Positions 9,601 through 16,363 of a stretch of 43,328 nt of DNA are shown piece after piece. The position numbers and the translations under genes are program-made. This stretch comes from Ectothiorhodospiraceae bacterium. Its GTDB lineage: Bacteria > Pseudomonadota > Gammaproteobacteria > Nitrococcales > Aquisalimonadaceae. The notes below the pieces were generated by a model, which saw nothing but the letters and a program-made list of their open reading frames with translations, searched no databases and had not been told where the DNA came from. Numbering within the stretch: the first letter of the stretch is position 1; each line of letters starts with the position of its first letter. The DNA lies in assembly GCA_020831845.1 (NCBI GenBank), contig JAFIFV010000031.1, positions 1 to 43,328 on the forward strand. The letters are read 5' to 3'.

Positions 9601-11764
9601 GCCGGATCAGGGCGCCTTCGCCGGCCGCTACACGATCACCGTCCGTGACCGCATCACCGGGGCGGAAACGGCCCTGCACGTGGAGGTACCGCTTGCGGTT
9701 TCCGCGCCGCGGAATACCTTGCTGGGGGGCGCCCCCGAGTGGCGGGAGCTGAGCCTGACCGTGGCCGGCGCCGAGCCCGGCGTCACGCTGTATGCCGTGA
9801 GCTCCGACGCCCAGGCCGCCACCGTGCAGAACTCCGCCGTGGCTTCTGACGATGCCGCTGCCGGAAACCCGGCCCTGATCCTGGTGACCGCGGTTGCCGG
9901 TGTTTCCTCCGACAGGCAGTTCACAGTCGGCGTCAGCGCTGCCGGCGGGCTTGAGGGCATCGGGCCCGAGCTGCTGGCCATGCGGGGCGCTGTCTACGTC
10001 GGCGAGGTGGAAGACACCTGGCCCCGGATCCTCGAGGGTGCGGAGATCGTTCTGCAGGATGGTGACGCGGCCTACGAGCATCCGGAGCTGGGAAGCTTCA
10101 GCGCCCAGACGGACGCGCAGGGCAGGTTCGAGTTGCCGGCGCCGCAGGGCGATTACCAGCTGCGGTTCTCGGCCGTCGGGCTGGAGCCTGCCGTGCGGCC
10201 GGTGGCGGATTGCGATTCCCTGAACGGTTGCCTGGTGCAGCTGGAATACGCCGAAACCGCCGCTGCACCGGTGCTCGCGCCGCCGCCCGGGACCTATCTG
10301 CCGGGGCAGATCGCAGACGGCGTGACCCTTGGCGGTGAGGGCATCCTGCGCTACACCGTGGATGGCTTGCCCGTCTCCGTGCTGGCGTCCCGCTACGAAA
10401 GCCCCATACAACTGGCGAATGCCGCAACCACGGAACTCCGCGTCCGAGCCTACGAGGAGGGTCGGAACCCGTCGCCCGAAGTGGGCGGTGCCTACCTGGT
10501 TTATCCCGAGGCGGTCGTGTCCATCGATGGGGTTCCGGTTGCTGCACCCGAGCTGCTCCCCGCAGGCCAGAGCCTGTCCTTCCGATTGGAAGGCGGCAGC
10601 GGTCAGTTCGAGCTGCATGCCCAGCCCAATGCGCAGGGCGTCAACGGGCAACTGGAGCAACTGTCCGCGGATCAGTGGGCTTTCCACGCTCCGGACTCCG
10701 GAGCCTTCGCCGGCACCTATCGCATCGTGGTCACCGATCTGTTGACAGGGCGCACCACCACCGTCTCCGTGGATGTCCCCCTGGCGCTTGAAGTCAGCGC
10801 CAATGCTCTCCTGGCTGGAGCCGACGGCAGGAACAATGCCTACGTCACTGCGCGGGGGCTCCATGAGGGTGCGTCCTTCGCGCTCAGCCTGACCACGGAC
10901 CCGGAGGGCCAGGAAGACGCGGTAACGGTCCTATCCACCCAGGACCCGCATCGACACCTCGTGGTGGTGGACAACACATGGTTCCAGGCGGGCGTGCTCG
11001 AACTCACGGGAACGTCGCCAGGCATCGAACCGGGCCTGGCCGAGATCGCCGTGGAACGGCCATGGACGCTCAGTGGCGTCGTCACCACGCTCTACGGGCG
11101 GATCTACACCGCCAGATTGCAACTGGTGCGCATGGGCGCTGACGACTGGGAACTGGTGCTGGACGCGTCCGGGGAGCCTTTCGAGGCCTACACCAGCACG
11201 GATGGCCTCTTCACGCTGGCAGTGCCGCCGGAACCCCCGGGTCAGGAATACCATCTACTGGCGACCTCGGATGGCTATACCGCGCAGTTCCAGGAGATCT
11301 CCGGCTGCCGCTTCGCGCTGTGCTTCTTCTACCTGACACTGGAAGAGCAAGTTGCCGCGCCCCGTTTCTCGCCGCCCGGAGGCCAGTTCAACGAGCCCCG
11401 CGAGATCACGCTTGAGAGCACGACAGCCGATGCCACCATCCGCTACACGCTGGATGGCAGTGACCCCGTCGAAGGCAATGGCATCACCGGCCCCAGCGGT
11501 CTGCGCGTAACGCTCTCCCGCACCACGACCATCCGTGCCCGGGCTGAGAAAGCCGGACTGGTGGCTTCGGAGACCGTACAGGCCGAATTCCGTTTCCGCC
11601 CGGCGCAGGACGGCGGCTTCTTCGACGGTCGGGACAACGAAGGCCGCGGCGGGCTGGGCGGCGGCGGTGGCGGCGGTGCGTTGGGCCCGTGGACATTGCT
11701 GCTGCTGTTGCTGGCGGGTGCCGCGCGGCTGGGTTGGTACGGACGTTCCAGGAAACAACGGTGA
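6641..11764 (+). CDS. giant repeat-rich surface protein with GlyGly-CTERM-like tail
   Basis: 1707 residues, strongly acidic. A signal peptide (about 1-35) is followed by NHL/beta-propeller-like repeats (about 40-310). Chitobiase C-terminal-like beta-sandwich modules follow, marked by YTTDGSAP (about 344), YTLDGSDP (about 427), FTVDGSEP (about 512) and another YTLDGSDP (about 1600). The middle is three copies of a roughly 363-residue unit starting near residues 564, 927 and 1290. Each has a GAFAG-containing segment; the first two also have carboxypeptidase-regulatory-like parts. The C-terminus has a glycine run, a hydrophobic helix (WTLLLLLLAGAARL) and a basic end, the form of rhombosortase GlyGly-CTERM tails. 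An adhesin or surface scaffold is likely; ligand unknown. ATG 6641 has only a weak ribosome site. Confidence 0.82.
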   Translation: MRNNMPRCRGWMVRVGGWLALSGLVLWAASGWALDHEIDAGFAPDFVASPDRVSGLAAADAETFYYVSEADGLLYRSNRDGSGQQPLPITQGGSPLVLNQPAGMAVGSNGWLYIVDSGADRWLALNGDQELVFASGGTGTLPGQFNWPLDLAVSSDTVAVSDPLNNRVQLFSAVDGSFIREYRSNQPFGLALTSPAGVAFGADGTLFIAEPATGLVHAIAPDGSSSRQISGGGLMEPFDLAVDRLQRLHVLDPSQNRVFVYDEDDVLLGSYAASDVGEQALPYVLAISELDIYVSEATTPRIHRIGEAELRRVPEPEFQLEGGLYYVPQMVTVASGSLGEEVRYTTDGSAPTDESPLLPDPYEVPFDTTVELSIRSFKPGMTPSETVTATYRVTGTVATPVASVPAGLYQEPQTVELQSAAESEVIHYTLDGSDPLGSGQVYDEPLLLEEDTEVTLRAVASRPDWLPSAELTVDYRITGTLQPPAFSQPAGAYMEPVVLQLDAVRASSEIRFTVDGSEPGPQSAEYVEPIALPMNSTTTVRARALEEDWISSDTASATYHIYPPLEASADEEPLLDTTVDLVSGEELTFTVNGGEGDYQVTVEPNAAGVPGSIEHLGNGEYRFVAPDTGAFAGEYTVRITDPVTGWTGDFTVRVPLAIAAERSTLLGVHPELRDAAVVVRGASPGAMISLVIDGTGVSALDPAPAEDLPAQGNPATVLVRAAEVENDPVSVEATATATGLPDSEPLVLTALVGVVYRGELSDTWPQPLEGVQVFLREGGDSYTHPELGSLDVLSGEGGDFLLAAPVSAGVRDLLFRAPDMLDEVVDAGDCLGENGCAVQMSYLDTAVVPVFGLPGGVYTSPELADGLPLSGEGLIRYTLDDAGVTVDSPAYDLPLLLPAGQSTTVRARAYVERQNPSAEGLATYHVYPTLNVEFEGEPVESLTVGHGDSLTFQLDGGSGDWEVTAATNAAGMSGTLEQTVDGWRFTAPDQGAFAGRYTITVRDRITGAETALHVEVPLAVSAPRNTLLGGAPEWRELSLTVAGAEPGVTLYAVSSDAQAATVQNSAVASDDAAAGNPALILVTAVAGVSSDRQFTVGVSAAGGLEGIGPELLAMRGAVYVGEVEDTWPRILEGAEIVLQDGDAAYEHPELGSFSAQTDAQGRFELPAPQGDYQLRFSAVGLEPAVRPVADCDSLNGCLVQLEYAETAAAPVLAPPPGTYLPGQIADGVTLGGEGILRYTVDGLPVSVLASRYESPIQLANAATTELRVRAYEEGRNPSPEVGGAYLVYPEAVVSIDGVPVAAPELLPAGQSLSFRLEGGSGQFELHAQPNAQGVNGQLEQLSADQWAFHAPDSGAFAGTYRIVVTDLLTGRTTTVSVDVPLALEVSANALLAGADGRNNAYVTARGLHEGASFALSLTTDPEGQEDAVTVLSTQDPHRHLVVVDNTWFQAGVLELTGTSPGIEPGLAEIAVERPWTLSGVVTTLYGRIYTARLQLVRMGADDWELVLDASGEPFEAYTSTDGLFTLAVPPEPPGQEYHLLATSDGYTAQFQEISGCRFALCFFYLTLEEQVAAPRFSPPGGQFNEPREITLESTTADATIRYTLDGSDPVEGNGITGPSGLRVTLSRTTTIRARAEKAGLVASETVQAEFRFRPAQDGGFFDGRDNEGRGGLGGGGGGGALGPWTLLLLLLAGAARLGWYGRSRKQR

Positions 11765-11787
11765 ATATCATGGCGAAGGAGAAATAC

Positions 11788-12591
11788 ATGCGGATTCCCG
11801 GAGCGCGACGCCTGCTGCTGGCTGCCGTCGTCACGCTACCTGCGCTGTCGGCAGCGCACGCTGCTGCGCCCGAGGCGCACACCCTGCTTATCCGCCCGGC
11901 CACCGTGCTGGATAGCGGGGAATTCGCGGTATCGCTGCATCTGGCCCGGCAGTACGGTCGCCAGCCACAGGGTATCAATCCCAATCGGGCACAGGGCAGG
12001 GCGAACTACGACAACACCCGGCTCGGCCCCCTGGCTGCCCGCTACGGACTGGGCCACGGCCTGGAACTGGGTGCCGCCATCGCGCACAACAACAACAGCG
12101 GGAGCCGTGCCGGCGACCCGGACGAGTCCGGGCTGGAAGGCGTCACGCTGTTCGGTCGCTACCGGCTCATGCCCACGGTGGCCATCGAGGCCGGTCTGCA
12201 TTTCGCCGGATCGGACGACGTCGCCCCTTACCCCCGTGACGGCCTGGATCTGTATGTGAACGTCTCCGCGTCCCAACGTATCCGGGAGCGCGGTTTCCTG
12301 TACGGGCAGCTTGGTGCCACGGTGACGGACGAGGACGGCACCGGCGGCGTGTATGAGAACTGGGGCGTCGGTGCCGGCTATCAGCTCACCCCCCGGCAGA
12401 CGCTGAACATCGAGTTGGTGGGGGATACCGCACCGGAACGTTATGCCAGGGGCGCGCATACCGAAGTGCTGCTCGGCACAACCTTCGCCGCCACACACGC
12501 GTTCACGGTCAAGCCCTACGTCGGCGCCGGCGTCTACGATCCCAGCCCGGACTGGTCGCTCGGCCTGACCCTGGAGTACATCCGCCGCTAA
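11788..12591 (+). CDS. outer-membrane beta-barrel-like protein
   Basis: 267 residues. A signal peptide ends around AHA (residues about 1-23). The mature part alternates polar and hydrophobic residues, with many glycine/aromatic turns (LGPLAARYGLGHGLELGAAIAHN, LFGRYRLMPTVAIEAGLHF, GFLYGQLGATVTD, WGVGAGYQLTPRQTLNIELVG) typical of transmembrane beta-strands. It resembles the porin-like MetA/phenol-degradation transporter group in general form, without a decisive motif. I chose ATG 11788 because AAGGAG lies 7-12 bases upstream; an in-frame ATG at 11770 is also possible. Its 23-base distance from the giant protein suggests translation together, and it could display or export that protein (inference). 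Confidence 0.7.
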   Translation: MRIPGARRLLLAAVVTLPALSAAHAAAPEAHTLLIRPATVLDSGEFAVSLHLARQYGRQPQGINPNRAQGRANYDNTRLGPLAARYGLGHGLELGAAIAHNNNSGSRAGDPDESGLEGVTLFGRYRLMPTVAIEAGLHFAGSDDVAPYPRDGLDLYVNVSASQRIRERGFLYGQLGATVTDEDGTGGVYENWGVGAGYQLTPRQTLNIELVGDTAPERYARGAHTEVLLGTTFAATHAFTVKPYVGAGVYDPSPDWSLGLTLEYIRR

Positions 12592-12659
12592 GGCGATGCG
12601 TGGGGCATGGGTATACTGCAGGCCAGTCCCCTGACAACAAGGCTCGGTCCCCGTCTCCC

Positions 12660-13427
12660 ATGAGCACACTGAAAACACTCGTCGGCCTGCTTTTCATGCC
12701 CGTACCCCTCGCGTTGGGTGTCATGCTGCTGGGGTTGGTGTTCCTGCTGCTAAGGCGTCGGCTGGTCGGGACGGGCATGCTGGTGATGGCCCCGCTGCTG
12801 GTGGGGTTGGCCTCGTGGGGGCCGGTGGCGGACAGCCTGTTGCATCGGCTGGAAAGGGCGCACCCGCCGCTGCTGGATGCCAGCGGCCTGGAAGACGTCC
12901 AGGCCATTGTCGTGCTGGGCTCGGGCTATTACGCCAACGAGCGCCTGCCCATCACCTCACAGATGACCGACACCAGCCTGGTGCGGCTGGCGGAAGGCGT
13001 CCGTCTCTACCGGCAACTGCAGGATGTGCCCTTGCTGGTGGCCGGCGGTTCCCGCGACGATGCACCGCCCATTGCCGATGGCTACGTCCGCGCCGCGCGG
13101 GCGCTGGGGGTACCGGAGGACGATCTGTTGCAAATGGACTGGCCGGTGGACACGGCCGAGGAAGCCTACGGCACGGTGGAGATGATGGGCGAGGGCGCCA
13201 CCGTCATCGTCGTGACCTCCGCCTCCCACATGCGCCGTTCCATCCGGCATTTCCAGCACGTGGGCCTGAACCCGATACCCGCCCCCACCCGCCACAAGGC
13301 AGGCATGCCCGGCGAGGCCAGCGTGGCCTACTGGATTCCCGGCTCCATCCACCTGCGAAAGACCGAACGCGCCCTGTACGAATACATGGGCCTGATCGCC
13401 TACCGGCTGGACCATCGCTGGCGCTAA
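12660..13427 (+). CDS. ElyC/SanA/YdcF family (DUF218) membrane protein
   Basis: 255 residues. Two N-terminal membrane segments (about residues 5-30 and 37-58) precede a DUF218 domain: VQAIVVLGSGYYANERLP, RLAEGVRLYRQL, PLLVAGGSRDD, a DWPVDTAEEAYGTVEMM segment and TVIVVTSASHMRRSIRHF. The arrangement matches E. coli ElyC (YcbC), an inner-membrane factor tied to envelope integrity and undecaprenyl-phosphate-dependent peptidoglycan or polymer synthesis. ATG 12660 starts just before the first membrane helix. A TATACT sequence at 12612-12617 could be its -10. It may help balance lipid-carrier use by the downstream glycan operon, but that is inference. Confidence 0.85.
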   Translation: MSTLKTLVGLLFMPVPLALGVMLLGLVFLLLRRRLVGTGMLVMAPLLVGLASWGPVADSLLHRLERAHPPLLDASGLEDVQAIVVLGSGYYANERLPITSQMTDTSLVRLAEGVRLYRQLQDVPLLVAGGSRDDAPPIADGYVRAARALGVPEDDLLQMDWPVDTAEEAYGTVEMMGEGATVIVVTSASHMRRSIRHFQHVGLNPIPAPTRHKAGMPGEASVAYWIPGSIHLRKTERALYEYMGLIAYRLDHRWR

Positions 13428-13753
13428 TTCGGACGTGCGGCCGGCGATAGCAAGCGATCCGGCCGAAGGCCGGAAGCGGTAGGGTGTGCACCACCCTGTG
13501 GTGCGCACCGTCTTCGGCTAGGCCCGGCGCCCAGGCCTCGAGGCCAGCGCTGCGGATACCCGCCCCCAACGGCAATAAACCACCGCTTTAACGCAACATC
13601 CTGCGCTCCAACCTCACCCGCCAAAATGCGAAAATACGCCACGGCGTAGGGTGCCCAGAGCCGAAGGCGATGCGCGCCATACCGTTGATTACGGCCCCGA
13701 AATCGACGCCTTCCCGGCAGGCGTCGGCGGATCACAAGCAGGAGAGATACAGG
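13428..13753. other. intergenic region with several palindromes
   Basis: No gene recognised. It contains the REP-like hairpins at 13458-13509, a GCGTAGGGTGCCC-containing segment near 13645, and a GACGCC/GGCGTC hairpin (13705-13710 with 13720-13725) just before the fpr ribosome site. The palindromes suggest REP elements or termination after the elyC-like gene. Confidence 0.5.
13458..13509. repeat. REP-like double hairpin
   Basis: TCCGGCC (13458-13464) pairs with GGCCGGA (13468-13474), the same stem as at 1318-1335. Next, GGTGTGCACCAC (13483-13494) pairs with GTGGTGCGCACC (13498-13509) around CCT with one G-T pair. The repeated stem supports a dispersed element. Confidence 0.55.
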
Positions 13754-14530
13754 ATGGCCGCCATAGGCGAAGAGAAGGTGCTGAGCGTTCATCACTGGAA
13801 CGATTCGCTGTTCAGTTTCCGCACCACGCGAGATATGTCTCTGCGCTTCGAGAATGGTCATTTCGTGATGATTGGCCTGAAAGTGGGGGACAAGCCGCTG
13901 ATGCGGGCGTACAGCATCGTCAGCGCCAACCACGACGACTACCTGGAATTCCTTAGCATCAAGGTGCCGGACGGGCCGTTGACATCGCGCCTGCAGCACC
14001 TGAAAGAGGGCGACACCCTGTTCGTCAGCCGCAAGCCGGTAGGCACGCTCGTCATGCACGACCTGCTGCCGGGTCGCAACCTGTATCTGCTTGCCACCGG
14101 CACCGGACTGGCCCCGTTCATGAGCATCATCCGGGACCCGGAAGCGTACGAGCGCTTCGAGAAAATCGTCCTGGTGCACTGCGTGCGCTACGCCAGCGAA
14201 CTGGCCTACCACGACTACATACGCTATGAACTGCCGGAACACGAATACCTGGGCGAGGAGATACGGAAGAAACTGATCTACTATCCCACGGTGACCCGCG
14301 AGGACTTCCTGCACCAGGGCCGCATCACCGACCTGATAGAAACCGGCACGCTGTGCGAGGACATCGGCCTGCCCCAGCTCGACCCGGAAACCGACCGGGT
14401 CATGCTCTGCGGCAGCCCGTCCATGCTGAAGGACCTGACCGCCATGCTGGAATCGCACGGCTTCGAAGGTTCCCCCCAGCAAGGCCAGCCGGGCCATTTC
14501 GTGATCGAACGCGCCTTCGTTGAAAAGTGA
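13754..14530 (+). CDS. fpr: ferredoxin-NADP reductase
   Basis: 258 residues, the length of Pseudomonas/Azotobacter-type (subclass I) bacterial Fpr. An FAD-binding barrel contains RAYSIVSANHDDYLEFLSIKV (the RxYS motif for FAD) and a GPLTSRLQHLKEGD segment. The NADP domain follows with ATGTGLAPFMSIIRDPE, LVHCVRYASELAYHDYI and MLCGSPSMLKD. The C-terminus ends FVIERAFVEK, as in subclass I enzymes. It passes electrons between NADPH and ferredoxin or flavodoxin in the cytoplasm. GGAGAG lies 7 bases before ATG 13754. It appears monocistronic. Confidence 0.93.
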   Translation: MAAIGEEKVLSVHHWNDSLFSFRTTRDMSLRFENGHFVMIGLKVGDKPLMRAYSIVSANHDDYLEFLSIKVPDGPLTSRLQHLKEGDTLFVSRKPVGTLVMHDLLPGRNLYLLATGTGLAPFMSIIRDPEAYERFEKIVLVHCVRYASELAYHDYIRYELPEHEYLGEEIRKKLIYYPTVTREDFLHQGRITDLIETGTLCEDIGLPQLDPETDRVMLCGSPSMLKDLTAMLESHGFEGSPQQGQPGHFVIERAFVEK

Positions 14531-15042
14531 CGACTGGTGGCAGAGGAGCCCGCCGCTTATTCACTACCGCTGCACTCAGATGGGGGCGCTCAGTGCGCCA
14601 AGCCGCGCACAACCTGCATCATGCAGGATGTTGCAAAATGGCAACCATGGCCTTGTCACTAATCACCGAGTAAGGCACAGTCCAACTTTAAACAGATAGC
14701 AGGCTTATGATTGCGGATCCTCCCGGTTGTGCTACACGACGAGATCGGACTGCAATCACATAAGGGGCACCATGCGGCCACCTGCAGCGTGTTCTAGAAT
14801 GATCCACACTTGATAAGAAGCACCTTGTGCCTGACTGTCGTCAGGTATGAGGCACTACAGCCGCGACAAGGTGCGTACATCCAGCGAGGGTGACCTCACC
14901 AACAACAGGCGCCGTCTAAGCGCCGTGCGGATCATTAACGAAGCCTGGGGAGGGGGTTGCGATGGCCATGCATCGCGATCAGGGCAACAATTGCCATTAC
15001 TTGACGAGCACCGCCTCGGCCAATGGGGAGCCTTTGCCCTAG

Positions 15043-15053
15043 GGCGGTAGCGT
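15043..15053 (+). promoter_or_regulatory. ops element (RfaH recruitment site)
   Basis: GGCGGTAGCGT is a perfect match to the 11-base core of the enterobacterial ops element (GGCGGTAGCGTG), where RNA polymerase pauses and recruits RfaH. It lies 223 bases before the first glycan gene, on the same strand as the whole operon, in an untranslated leader, which is its normal position. An RfaH gene is present at 2035-2580. The fuller JUMPStart consensus upstream is not evident. Confidence 0.85.
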
Positions 15054-15099
15054 CCCTGCAGGTGTTGTATTGGAATTGTGTGCAGGTGGCGCAAGCTCT

Positions 15100-15135
15100 G
15101 CGCACGGGAATGGGCATAGCGCACGGAATGGGATT
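15100..15135 (+). repeat. short tandem direct repeat in the leader
   Basis: GCGCACGGGAATGGGCAT (15100-15117) is followed by GCGCACGGAATGGGATT (15119-15135), a near-copy 19 bases on. It lies downstream of ops. It could be a duplication or a protein-binding site; no function is known to me. Confidence 0.4.
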
Positions 15136-15275
15136 ACGCACGTTGATAGGCTGTAAATGGCTGGGCACTATTTGATGTCAAGTAGGGCAGAGGGTTGCCT
15201 AAGTGGCGATTATGGCTCTGGCAACCTCGTAATCGAGCGGCGTTTTCACAGAGGTGCTAGCTGCGTTTTGCGTCG

Positions 15276-16202
15276 GTGCGCATCCGACAGGCGGAAGTGG
15301 CGCTGAGTGTGCCTGGGGCTATGGCGGATCACTCATCGCTGTGGTGCAGCGTGATAGTGCCAGTCTATGAGCATTGGAATCTCGTTCCGGCGTTGTTGGC
15401 GTGTTTCCAGGCGCAAACGTTGGAAGAAGACAAATTTGAAGTCCTTTTGGTGGATAACGGATCTACGGATTTCTCGCCGCCCAAGAGCATGCCTGCGAAC
15501 ACACGCGTGCTCCGTTGGTTGGAGCCGGGTTCCTACGCGGCGCGTAATGGCGCGGTGCAGGAGGCTCGTGGCCAGTGGTTGGTCTTCACCGACGCAGATT
15601 GCTTGCCGCGACAGGATTATCTGGAGCAGCTAGTACGGAAGGCCAAGCGTTGCCATTCGTCACGGACATTGCTGGCCGGTGCGATACGTATGCGGCCCTC
15701 TGAAATGCGACGATCAGCGTACGAAATGTACGACTTGGTCAAGGGGATCCCGCAGGACTGGTACGTATCGCGTGGTTACGCCACGACTGCCAACCTGGCT
15801 GTGCCCACAACCCTGTTCAGAAAGCTTGGTGGCTTTGATACGAGCAGGTATTCGGGGGGGGATGCCGCATTCTGTAGAAAGGCCGTCGCGGAAGGAGCTG
15901 AACTCGTTTACGTTCCGGAGGCAATTATAGAGCATCCGACGAGAACGACCTGGCGAGAACTGGCAACCAAGGCGCGACGCATAAAAGGTGGGCAACTTAC
16001 CGCAGGCTCCACGCGGCAGCGAGCCGTGTGGTTATTGCGAACCTTTTCCCCCCCCGTGGTTGCCCTCTGGCGTTTTATGCGCACAAAGGAACAACCGGTG
16101 CACTACCGGCTTACCTCCGTGGCGGTACAACTGCGAATATGGGGGGTGGAAGTGACGGAAGCAGTCCGTCTCGCTTTCGCTTCTCCACCGGAACGAAGGT
16201 AG
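15276..16202 (+). CDS. family 2 glycosyltransferase
   Basis: 308 residues, GT-A fold. The family signature CSVIVPVYEHWNLVPALLAC is followed by LLVDNGSTD, GSYAARNGAVQEARGQWLVF, the metal-binding TDADC motif, and a later GGFDTSRYSGGDAAFCRKA. These are classic GT2 features for sugar transfer from a nucleotide sugar at the cytoplasmic membrane. The start is uncertain: GTG 15276 gives 308 residues, ATG 15321 would begin just before the conserved strand, and neither has a good ribosome site. It is the first gene after the ops-containing leader, so probably the first gene of the RfaH-controlled operon. Confidence 0.85.
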   Translation: MRIRQAEVALSVPGAMADHSSLWCSVIVPVYEHWNLVPALLACFQAQTLEEDKFEVLLVDNGSTDFSPPKSMPANTRVLRWLEPGSYAARNGAVQEARGQWLVFTDADCLPRQDYLEQLVRKAKRCHSSRTLLAGAIRMRPSEMRRSAYEMYDLVKGIPQDWYVSRGYATTANLAVPTTLFRKLGGFDTSRYSGGDAAFCRKAVAEGAELVYVPEAIIEHPTRTTWRELATKARRIKGGQLTAGSTRQRAVWLLRTFSPPVVALWRFMRTKEQPVHYRLTSVAVQLRIWGVEVTEAVRLAFASPPERR

Positions 16203-16363
16203 AAAAATTTGGATCGAGGGCCGTGGAGCAGGAGGAATCATTCGGGCTCCTATAGTTTACCGGTTACAAGAATGATAGACACGGAATGGCTGCTATCGCA
16301 GATAGCCGCGGGTGTACCGCTTGCCAGTGCATTGCCTATGCAATTTAGAGGTGGATCAGAACC

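Larger units (their letters stand above)
14531..15275 (+). promoter_or_regulatory. long hairpin-rich leader of the glycan operon
   Basis: 745 bases without a convincing gene, ending in the first glycosyltransferase. Perfect stems include GGCGC/GCGCC (14585-14599), CCTGCA/TGCAGG (14613-14627), GCACCTTGT/ACAAGGTGC (14820-14828 with 14866-14874) enclosing CCTGAC/GTCAGG (14830-14845), GCGATG/CATCGC (14959-14976), GGCAA/TTGCC (14983-14995) and GGTTGCC/GGCAACC (15193-15226). The ops core lies at 15043-15053. No clear sigma70 promoter was found; the best -10-like hexamer is TAGAAT at 14795-14800, without a -35. The upstream part may hold the fpr terminator and promoter, the rest a structured 5' leader or small RNA. 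Confidence 0.55.

Noticed and set aside
7712..10864. 1050-codon open frame on the minus strand
   Set aside because: It lies wholly inside the giant surface-protein gene, has no family resemblance, and is rich in His/Arg/Gly/Gln as expected for the antisense of a GC-rich acidic gene.
13424..14497. 357-codon minus-strand frame over fpr
   Set aside because: Antisense of a confidently identified fpr; the translation shows no known motif.
15001..15029. sigma70 promoter with TTGACG just before ops
   Set aside because: A good -35 is present at 15001-15006, but the -10 position reads TGGGGA, so no convincing promoter.
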